Assembly: GCA_934445035.1 (NCBI GenBank)
Contig: CAKSDI010000001.1
Coordinates: 62,001 to 126,000, forward strand
Direction: 5' to 3'
Length of the DNA stretch: 64,000 nt
Origin: an uncultured Eubacteriales bacterium
GTDB taxonomy: Bacteria > Bacillota > Clostridia > Oscillospirales > Acutalibacteraceae
Shown here piece by piece: positions 43,298 through 50,850 of this stretch (position 1 is the first letter of the stretch; every line of letters starts with the position of its first letter). The notes under the pieces are model-generated. The model made no database searches, was not told the DNA's origin, and worked only from the letters and a program-made list of their open reading frames with translations. A program made the position numbers and the translations under genes.

Positions 43298-46200
43298 TTA
43301 CTCCGCTACCGCGTTTGCGTTTATCTGTTCAATCACTTTACGAATACTCGTCCAAATAGACAAATCATTAAACACTTCAACAATGCTGCCGCGGTCGGTA
43401 AACGGCGGCTCCTGCAAAACCGATAAGTCTTTCATCATACCGTTTCGAACGATATACTTTACAATCTGATCTACAAAATAGATCTGTCTTGAATCAAGAT
43501 CACTTAAATACTTTGAAAAAGCTGTTTGTGCCGCCTTCATATCAAGACCGACGATCTCACGCACGAATTCGCCGATCGGCTTTTTGCCGCACTCCGCTTC
43601 ATATTCCTCTTTTGTACCGAGGTCATTCCAAAGAATTTTTTCAAGTTTCTTTACATCCTCTGCGGTTAAAGGAATATTATTTTTCAGTTTGGCAATGACT
43701 TCATCATCCATATGCTGACGGATATAAAACTTGGCTTTTGCTTTATAATTTTTCAAATCGTCATTCGCAAGCTCAGAGTCTTTCCAATCTATTGATAAAA
43801 TTTCATCATCAAAATTCGTATCATAGCGCAGTTTGCTGACCGGAATATATTTCATAAGATCGCGCAGATTTTTACGGATATGCTCAAACTCGTTCATTCC
43901 GGCATTTTCAAGATAATCCGTGTGCAATAATTTATCTATCAACTCCGATCGTGCCATAATTTCCGGTATGTTGGCGACACCGGCTACGCAGCTGACCTTT
44001 TTATAAAGGTCGCTTTTTGCTTTGCTGTATTTTTTTCCTGCAAGGTACGCCAGCTCAATGCCGTACATAAGTGCGTCGAACCGGAGCGCTTTTGCATCGT
44101 CTTCGCAGGGAATGATCAGCGGCGCAAGCTCTTTTTCTATAAGTAAAGTATCTTCATACGAAAGCGCATTATAGTTTTTCTCATACGAATAAAGTTCAAC
44201 GTATTTAATATGCTGACGAACCACAAAATGTTCCCGATCAAGCTCTCTCACCTTAGCCGCCAAATCGCCGACCAGCGATTTGCGAAATGCAATCAGTTCA
44301 TTCGTCTGATATGCCAGATCCTGCAATTTGTAGGCAATTTGCGCTTTTAGATAGAATATTGCGCCCTGTAATGCCATTTTATTTGCCGTAGGTCTAACGC
44401 TGTTTAAACGAAAGAATTCAAAGTTGCCGCAAAAATCGAAAATATAAAACTTATCTTTATCTTTTCCGTCAATCAGGTTTTCACAAAGGCGCGTACCTCT
44501 GCCGATCATCTGCCAGAATTTCGCCTTGCTCAAAACTTTTTTAAAGAACACAAGGTTTAACACTTCCGGCACATCAATTCCGGTATCAAGCATATCCACG
44601 GAAATGGCAATCTGCGGCAGCTTTTTCGGGTCAGAGAACTCGTCGATCGCGCTTTGCGCATAGCTCATATAATTATCAATTACTGTTGCAAACCCCGGAA
44701 GATAAGGGTATTGTTTATTAAAAATTTCAAGAATTTTTTCGGCATGGGAATGATTTTTTGCAAAAATAATGGTCTTGCCAAGCTTTTGACCGTAGTCGAT
44801 TTTAAGACCGTTGGTCATCAGCACATGGAGCACTTCTTTAATGGTGTTCTCATTAAAAATCCATTCATCCAAAGCAGACGGACCGATGCGTTCGGGCAGC
44901 TCACCGTTTTCATCTTCAAATGTGTCTTCATAGGCGGCTTTGTCCTCGTCGGAAAGGTCGTCATAAACAATGCCCTGTTCAATAAATTTAAGTTTAGTTT
45001 CTACAGATATAAAATCAACCAAATAACCGTCTTTTACTGCCTGCGCCAGCTCATAACCGTAAGTCGGAACGCCGTTTTCAAGTTCAAAAACCTCGTAAGT
45101 GTTCTTGTCAATTTCGTCCTTAGGTGTTGCTGTAAGACCAATCAGCGGTGCGTCAAAATAGTTAAAGATATCGCGATACTTGTTATAAATTGAGCGGTGC
45201 GCCTCGTCGCAGATTACAAGATCAAAATGGCCGCTGGTAAACAGTTTTCCTTCTTCGTCTTTAACTGAATCAATGCAGTTTAAAAGAGTCTTATATGTGG
45301 AAAATACGCAATGTGCCGTATAGTTGTCTTTTTCTTCGCAAAGATTTGTTACCGATAAATCCGGCAACAAATTTACGAAAGACCGCTTTGCCTGTGCTAC
45401 AAGAGAATTCCTGTCGGCAAGAAATAGAATATTTTTTACCCAGCCATGCTGCAAGAGCACATCGCAAAGCGCCATCACCGTTCGAGTTTTGCCCGAGCCC
45501 GTTGCCATAACCAATAACGCCTTGCGGCGGTTCTTTACTCCGAAACTGTTGCATACCGCTTTAACGGCAGCCTCTTGATAATACCGCCCAGCAATACTTT
45601 TGCTGACAGTTATATTTTTAAGACTTGTCCGCAGCGTTTGCAAATTAAACAGCTTTTCAAGATCGCGCTTTGAATAAATGCAGGCGCATTTACGCTCAGG
45701 GTACAAATTATCCTGTATATGCGTTTCGAAACCATTGGTGAGGAAAATCACCGGGCGGCGGCCGTATTTCTTTTCAAGCAGATCAGCATACAATTTTGCC
45801 TGCTGTCGGCCTTTTGAAACATCAACACTGGTGCGTTTGGCTTCCACTACAGCAAGCGGACGCCCATCGTCTCCGTAAAGCACATAATCGGCAAAGCCCA
45901 CATTGCTTCGATTCGGCATTCCGGAAAGTTCCACTTCGTTAAGCCAATCCTTGCCCCGATGCCAGCCGGCATCCTCCAGCATAAAATCAATATAAATTTT
46001 GCGCGTTTTGAATTCCGAAAGATCAAGCGGCTTTTGAACATAGGTTTTCTGCCGCTTGGCACGGCGCGCCGTAAGCTCTTCTTTCAGTCTTCTGTTTTCT
46101 TCAATCAGCTTGTCAAAATCAATATTCTTATCAGAAGCAAATAAGAACGTTTCCTCAACGGGTTTTTTAAGAAGTGATTTATCAAATTTGCCGCTTTGGT

Positions 46201-46585
46201 AGTTTTCCCCGTAACAACATGCAATAAAATCAAGAAAAACATATAGATTTTCAAGGCAAAGCTCCGCCTGTTCCTCGGTAACCTTCTTATCGCTCTGAGA
46301 CGCTTTATTGCCGATTTTGCGGATAAAGTTCATTCGACGGAAAATATCCTCACCGACAATTTTGCGGAAGTCGGCTGCGTTCATAAGGTTGACCAAATTA
46401 ACCTGATTAGGCGTATAAAGCGCCTTATCCACCGCATACATCCACTTAACGGCAAATTCCATTGCCAGACGGCAGTTGATAACGCAGGAACCACCATCAA
46501 TATGTAAAAGATTTTCGGCAGCAACCGCAATTCCCGAAAAGGTATTAAATTGCTTGTCCTTTATTAAAAAATCAAAATTGGTCAT
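43298..46585 (-). CDS. hsdR: Type I restriction enzyme, motor/nuclease subunit
   Basis: 1095 residues from the ATG at 46585, behind GAGGGAAAGCAT. Order: N-terminal DUF4145-like helical domain (about 1-130), coiled linker, PD-(D/E)xK nuclease (Asp233 in VGFADYVLY, Glu248 and Lys250 in VVEAKR), superfamily-2 helicase with Walker A ATGSGKTR (about 361-368), DEAH box CDEAHRS and motif VI MIGRGTRL, then a C-terminal assembly domain. It translocates DNA and cuts unmodified molecules as part of the HsdRMS complex. All key motifs are intact. It is separated from hsdS by the KAP NTPase gene. Confidence 0.95.
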   Translation of the reverse strand: MTNFDFLIKDKQFNTFSGIAVAAENLLHIDGGSCVINCRLAMEFAVKWMYAVDKALYTPNQVNLVNLMNAADFRKIVGEDIFRRMNFIRKIGNKASQSDKKVTEEQAELCLENLYVFLDFIACCYGENYQSGKFDKSLLKKPVEETFLFASDKNIDFDKLIEENRRLKEELTARRAKRQKTYVQKPLDLSEFKTRKIYIDFMLEDAGWHRGKDWLNEVELSGMPNRSNVGFADYVLYGDDGRPLAVVEAKRTSVDVSKGRQQAKLYADLLEKKYGRRPVIFLTNGFETHIQDNLYPERKCACIYSKRDLEKLFNLQTLRTSLKNITVSKSIAGRYYQEAAVKAVCNSFGVKNRRKALLVMATGSGKTRTVMALCDVLLQHGWVKNILFLADRNSLVAQAKRSFVNLLPDLSVTNLCEEKDNYTAHCVFSTYKTLLNCIDSVKDEEGKLFTSGHFDLVICDEAHRSIYNKYRDIFNYFDAPLIGLTATPKDEIDKNTYEVFELENGVPTYGYELAQAVKDGYLVDFISVETKLKFIEQGIVYDDLSDEDKAAYEDTFEDENGELPERIGPSALDEWIFNENTIKEVLHVLMTNGLKIDYGQKLGKTIIFAKNHSHAEKILEIFNKQYPYLPGFATVIDNYMSYAQSAIDEFSDPKKLPQIAISVDMLDTGIDVPEVLNLVFFKKVLSKAKFWQMIGRGTRLCENLIDGKDKDKFYIFDFCGNFEFFRLNSVRPTANKMALQGAIFYLKAQIAYKLQDLAYQTNELIAFRKSLVGDLAAKVRELDREHFVVRQHIKYVELYSYEKNYNALSYEDTLLIEKELAPLIIPCEDDAKALRFDALMYGIELAYLAGKKYSKAKSDLYKKVSCVAGVANIPEIMARSELIDKLLHTDYLENAGMNEFEHIRKNLRDLMKYIPVSKLRYDTNFDDEILSIDWKDSELANDDLKNYKAKAKFYIRQHMDDEVIAKLKNNIPLTAEDVKKLEKILWNDLGTKEEYEAECGKKPIGEFVREIVGLDMKAAQTAFSKYLSDLDSRQIYFVDQIVKYIVRNGMMKDLSVLQEPPFTDRGSIVEVFNDLSIWTSIRKVIEQINANAVAE

Positions 46586-46628
46586 ATGCTTTCCCTCATT
46601 TTGCATATCTTTTAATAAAATTTTTCTA

Positions 46629-46751
46629 TTAATTATAGAAGATTTTTGTTTCCGGTTTTTTTATCGTCTCAATGTTTTTCAGATCATTTATAACATCCGC
46701 TTCTTTTTCAGAAAAATATGTTTAGAATTCAATGTTTTTATCGTTATCAAA
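46629..46751 (-). pseudogene. In-frame broken 3' tail of the KAP NTPase gene
   Basis: After the KAP stop (TAA at 46752-46754) the same frame continues with coding-like sequence, a second TAA (46722-46724), then 30 more codons rich in Glu, Lys, Asp and Asn (FSEKEADVINDLKNIETIKK) to a TAA at 46629-46631. This suggests the gene once extended about 41 codons further and was shortened by nonsense changes, or that a fragment of another gene happens to share the frame. Confidence 0.4.
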
Positions 46752-47933
46752 TTAATTTTCATAGTTAGCTTCATAATTCAAATACTCATTATATGCTTGC
46801 TCTACCTCTGAAAACTCGCTGGACTGATTAACCATATAATCATAACAAAATTTGAACAAAGGAGCTTCCTCATTTCCCAAATCAGTAGAGAAGAACTTTT
46901 CTTGCCCCCATTTTTTAATTTCTCCGATTTTCTGATTTTGAACAAATAATATAATTCCAAAAAATATTGCTCTGACGAATTTTTCAGAAGAAAGATATTT
47001 TTTCCCTAAAATATTAAATATATCATTTGTTTTTTGACAAGCGTATTTAAACGAACGCAGATTTGGATATTTACTATTGTTAATTAAACTTAAAATAGAT
47101 TTTAACTCTTTTTCATTAGAAAATTGATTTAAAGTCTTATTGTCAAACATTTTGATTATACTTTTAAATGCAGCTTTATAATCTTCTTCAAAATGGATTG
47201 TATCACTGATGGTTTTTTCCTTGATTTTAAGATACTCTTTAGTAAATGCAGTATATTCTATTTGAATGTTATTTTCTGAGTCCTTATTTCCCAAACCCAT
47301 AATTGCTCGCACCTTTTGCTCGCTTTCGATTTCCTGTTTTTCCTTAATCCCAATAATTTTTTCTCCACATTGAAATTTTATTATTTCATTTTCATTAGCA
47401 ACCAAGAGGATTTTTACACCATCTTGTTCAACAAGACTATTCACATATCCCATTATCTCGAAAATATCTATGCCCGAACGTTCTAAATCTTCAAAAATGA
47501 TAAGCTTTCCTAAAAGATTTACAGATTCAAATATTTTTTTCTTATCATTATCTGAAAGTGAAATATCAATGTTGAAGTGACTTGCAATATTTCTTATAAC
47601 AGTTTTTGCTATAATTTTTCCGGTAGTAATCTTTTTGAAATGCTTTACAACAAATTTGCCGATAATTGTATTTTTAAACTTTCTTTTTGGAATTTTAACT
47701 TGGTTTTCTACATATATAGCTTTACTTACTTCATAAATATCCTTTAAACCATAAAGAGATACAGTAAGGCATTTGTATTTCGCGTTTTTTTCTTTTTCAA
47801 GAAACGGTTTAAGCTCATTTTTAATGTAATAGCTTTTTCCTGTTCCCCAGGGAGCAGTAAGCATAAGGGCACTATTGGTTTTGTCATCTTTTAAGTAATG
47901 TAAAATAAACTTATTAAGTTCTTCAAATGTCAT
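46752..47933 (-). CDS. KAP-family P-loop NTPase within the type I RM locus
   Basis: 393 residues. Walker A APWGTGKS (27-34) and Walker B LIIFEDLE (144-151) with the KAP-type LERS continuation; residues about 85-120 lie in the position where KAP NTPases carry inserted helices and are rich in Lys and Ile. The C-terminal half is helical and unassigned. KAP ATPases occur in several phage-defence systems and often attach to membranes, but this one has no clear membrane helix. It lies 42 bases after hsdS and 166 before hsdR on the same strand, A/T-richer than its neighbours, so it looks inserted. Its C-terminus may be truncated. Confidence 0.82.
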   Translation of the reverse strand: MTFEELNKFILHYLKDDKTNSALMLTAPWGTGKSYYIKNELKPFLEKEKNAKYKCLTVSLYGLKDIYEVSKAIYVENQVKIPKRKFKNTIIGKFVVKHFKKITTGKIIAKTVIRNIASHFNIDISLSDNDKKKIFESVNLLGKLIIFEDLERSGIDIFEIMGYVNSLVEQDGVKILLVANENEIIKFQCGEKIIGIKEKQEIESEQKVRAIMGLGNKDSENNIQIEYTAFTKEYLKIKEKTISDTIHFEEDYKAAFKSIIKMFDNKTLNQFSNEKELKSILSLINNSKYPNLRSFKYACQKTNDIFNILGKKYLSSEKFVRAIFFGIILFVQNQKIGEIKKWGQEKFFSTDLGNEEAPLFKFCYDYMVNQSSEFSEVEQAYNEYLNYEANYEN

Positions 47934-47975
47934 TGCTGTATTTTCTTTTCATTCCTTTCATCGCACATTAATACT

Positions 47976-49124
47976 TCATTTGAAATACTTCTGCATTAAA
48001 CTGTCAAATAATAATTGTGCTTTATCAAGCGCCTGTTGAACTGCAAATTTTGAGTTATTAACTTGTTCAACAAAAGCTGCAAACTGCTCTTGTAAAAAAA
48101 TCGGAGGAGCCGGAATTAACATTTTCTTAAGATCGTTAGCAGTAATACTTGCCTGGTTGACGGCTTTTTTAGTGATTTTCGAAATGTAATTTTTTGCCAT
48201 TGGCGTTTTAAAAAAGTATTCAATATAAGTTGGGTTATTTTCTTTCTTTATTCGTGCACATAATAAATTCATTCCGTGTATAATAGGTGTTTTTAATTCT
48301 CCTCGATACTGGACAGCTCTTCCTAAGTATGCGACACTGTTAATGTTGGAAATTAAAATATCACCTTTTTGTAAAATGAACTTTTCATAACCATTAAGGT
48401 GCTCAATATTGGCATATCCTAGTTTATCGGAATTGAAAGTATCGTTTGTAAGTGTCTCAATTCTTGTGATTGGATATCCTCCGGCACCTTTAGTTTGCTT
48501 TATAGTTGCACCATTTTTAAGAAATTCGCAAAATAAATGAAACGGTTTCTCTTCAAATTCACTTTTATTAAACATTTCTACAAATCGAGATTTAATAAGT
48601 TCATCAAGCTTTTTAAGTTGTTTACGATGGAGAAAAATAACACTTTCTGTAAGTTTTAATTGCTTTACTATTTCACATCTTTCTGCAGCAGTTTTTACAT
48701 CAATTTCAAGATTTGCAATATCGCTTAAATTTATTGAAGGATACGCGGTATCTTTTATAAGACGATTTGGTTTATGAAAGCTAAAAAACAATCTTAAATA
48801 CTCTGATAATTCCTCATTCGGTGTAATGCAGGCAAGATGATTTACTACATAAGAATTTTGAGGCAAAATATAAACATGCCCTTTCATACATGACATTCCG
48901 CTCTTAGCAAATACGATTGTTCCCTTAGGATAAATCTTTAATCTGTGTTTTTTTGCAACTTCTTCTGACACGTTTTGTATTTTGTTTATATCTTTTCCCT
49001 CTATCAATTCCTGAAGATTAGCTGCTTTGACGAAAGGAACACCATTTTCGCAATAATTGCTATCTCCCTGCGGCGCTTTTTGTCCTGCACCTATTGAAGC
49101 GATATCTTTTAATATTTTTTTCAT
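47976..49124 (-). CDS. hsdS: Type I restriction-modification specificity subunit
   Basis: 382 residues from the ATG at 49124, 8 bases after AGGA. Two target-recognition domains (about 5-150 and 200-355), each followed by a helical spacer (KQLKKLDELIKSRF near 175; the final helix at the C-terminus), give the usual HsdS repeat arrangement. It decides the DNA sequence bound by the methylase and nuclease complexes; the target cannot be read from sequence. It lies 60 bases after hsdM. Confidence 0.92.
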   Translation of the reverse strand: MKKILKDIASIGAGQKAPQGDSNYCENGVPFVKAANLQELIEGKDINKIQNVSEEVAKKHRLKIYPKGTIVFAKSGMSCMKGHVYILPQNSYVVNHLACITPNEELSEYLRLFFSFHKPNRLIKDTAYPSINLSDIANLEIDVKTAAERCEIVKQLKLTESVIFLHRKQLKKLDELIKSRFVEMFNKSEFEEKPFHLFCEFLKNGATIKQTKGAGGYPITRIETLTNDTFNSDKLGYANIEHLNGYEKFILQKGDILISNINSVAYLGRAVQYRGELKTPIIHGMNLLCARIKKENNPTYIEYFFKTPMAKNYISKITKKAVNQASITANDLKKMLIPAPPIFLQEQFAAFVEQVNNSKFAVQQALDKAQLLFDSLMQKYFK

Positions 49125-49184
49125 TTCAACATTCCTATAAATTACAGTTTGTCTCTGATTTCTCACAGTATTGCCGATAATTTC

Positions 49185-50687
49185 TTACTCATTCAGCATT
49201 TTTTCCAACTTATCCATAGTTCCGCAGATCTGCTTTTCGAGTTCACGCAGATCTGCTATAATCTCGCTTGTCGGCGGATATTCAATAGCTTTACATTCGA
49301 TTTTTTTATATTTGTTTATTGAAAGGTCGTAATCGCTTTCGGCTATTTCTTCTTTAGGTACAAAGAATGATTTCTCGGTTCTTTCGCGGCTAATTTCTCC
49401 GTCAAGGTTTTTAAAGCGCGCGATAATATCGGGAATATCATTATCCACAATGGGTAAACGCTTATCATCAAGGCTGAATCCGTCCGCCTGCATATCGTAA
49501 AACCATACCTTGTCAGTGCCGCCATGTCCGGTTTTGGTAAATATTAAAACGGCAGTAGAAACGCCGGCATAAGGCTTAAACACGCCGGATGGCATAGAAA
49601 TAACGGCTTCAAGGCGGTTTTTTTCAATAATTTCTTTGCGGATTGCTTTATGTGCCAACGAAGAGCCAAACAGCACACCTTCGGGAACAATGCAAGCACA
49701 TCTGCCGCCGGTACAAAGCATTCGCAAAAAAAGCGCCAAAAACAAGAGCTCTGTTTTTTTGGTTTTGCAGACCTTTAATAAATCTACCGAAACGATATCA
49801 TAATCAAGACTGCCTTTAAACGGCGGATTGGCAAGAATTAAGCTATAAATTTCTTTATCCGTGTTTTGGTCGGAAAGACTGTCATAATATTTGATACACG
49901 GATTAGCAATCCCGTGAGTCATCATATTCATAGCACCTATACGAAGCATGGTTCTGTCCATATCGTAACCGTGAAACATTCGATTCATATAGTGGTCTTT
50001 TTTCTGTTTATTAAAAAAGATTTCCTCTTTGCAATGTTCTTTTAAATATTCACCAGCCGCAACAAGAAAACCTGAGGTACCACAGGCGGGGTCACAGATA
50101 ATTTCGTCGGCTTTAGGGTCTGTTAGCTCTACCATCATCTTAATAATGTGGCGAGGTGTGCGGAATTGACCGTTAAGCCCGGACTGTGCAATTTTATTTA
50201 ATAGGTATTCGTATGTATCTCCGCGTACATCGGAGCTCTCGACTTCGTTCATCAACTCATAAATACCGTCAAGTGCATCAACAACTTTTGAAAGCAGCAA
50301 TGGAGTTGGAATTTTAAAAATTGCGTCGCCCATATATTTTGAATAGGCGCTGTCCTTATTGCCGTGCAGATTTTTTATAAAAGGGAACACGCTTTCCTGC
50401 ACAACTGCATACATCTTAACCGCAGGAAAATCGCGAAACACAGACCATTTTAATTGGCTGCCATCTACAGTTCGGTCGCCTATCTGCACCTTTTCTGCAA
50501 AAATACTGTTGTATGGCAGCCCCAGCATCGCCGCCTCTTTGGCATGCAGATTGTCGCTGTCGTCAAGATCGTGGATAAACATAAGATATGTGATTTGCTC
50601 AATTACATCCAACGGATTTACAAGTCCGCCCGCCGCAAATATATCCCAAAGTGAATCAATTTTATTTTTCAGTTCTCCGGTTATCAT
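49185..50687 (-). CDS. hsdM: Type I restriction-modification DNA methylase subunit
   Basis: 500 residues. N-terminal HsdM helical domain (about 1-130), then an N6-adenine methylase fold: SAM motif DPACGTSGF (about 198-206) and catalytic NPPF (about 287-290). The start follows GGGAGAAATAATT. It methylates adenine in the hsdS-specified site. The region immediately upstream is a winged-helix gene fragment. Confidence 0.94.
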   Translation of the reverse strand: MITGELKNKIDSLWDIFAAGGLVNPLDVIEQITYLMFIHDLDDSDNLHAKEAAMLGLPYNSIFAEKVQIGDRTVDGSQLKWSVFRDFPAVKMYAVVQESVFPFIKNLHGNKDSAYSKYMGDAIFKIPTPLLLSKVVDALDGIYELMNEVESSDVRGDTYEYLLNKIAQSGLNGQFRTPRHIIKMMVELTDPKADEIICDPACGTSGFLVAAGEYLKEHCKEEIFFNKQKKDHYMNRMFHGYDMDRTMLRIGAMNMMTHGIANPCIKYYDSLSDQNTDKEIYSLILANPPFKGSLDYDIVSVDLLKVCKTKKTELLFLALFLRMLCTGGRCACIVPEGVLFGSSLAHKAIRKEIIEKNRLEAVISMPSGVFKPYAGVSTAVLIFTKTGHGGTDKVWFYDMQADGFSLDDKRLPIVDNDIPDIIARFKNLDGEISRERTEKSFFVPKEEIAESDYDLSINKYKKIECKAIEYPPTSEIIADLRELEKQICGTMDKLEKMLNE

Positions 50688-50689
50688 AA

Positions 50690-50845
50690 TTATTTCTCCC
50701 TATTCCAAATATAAGACATATAGCGGCCGCCGCCGATTTTAATTATTTTCTCTTTTTTCAGCATATCGTTCAGCGCTCTTTGCACAGTCACTCGGCTGAT
50801 ATAGAGGCATTTTTTATGTGAACTTAGAGCCGAGAATTGTATAAT
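50690..50845 (-). pseudogene. Start-less winged-helix fragment before hsdM
   Basis: An open frame of 51 codons without a start codon encodes a recognisable C-terminal winged helix (ISRVTVQRALNDMLKKEKII followed by KIGGGRYMSYIW). Similar winged helices end AlbA/Schlafen-type or Fic-linked regulators found in RM loci. It ends one base before the hsdM start context and begins 5 bases from the uvrA stop, so it looks like the residue of a larger gene lost at the island boundary. Confidence 0.6.
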
Positions 50846-50850
50846 TTATA

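Noticed and set aside
44654..45193. Plus-strand frame of about 180 codons inside hsdR
   Set aside because: Antisense to well-conserved helicase motifs, no recognisable domain; a shadow frame.
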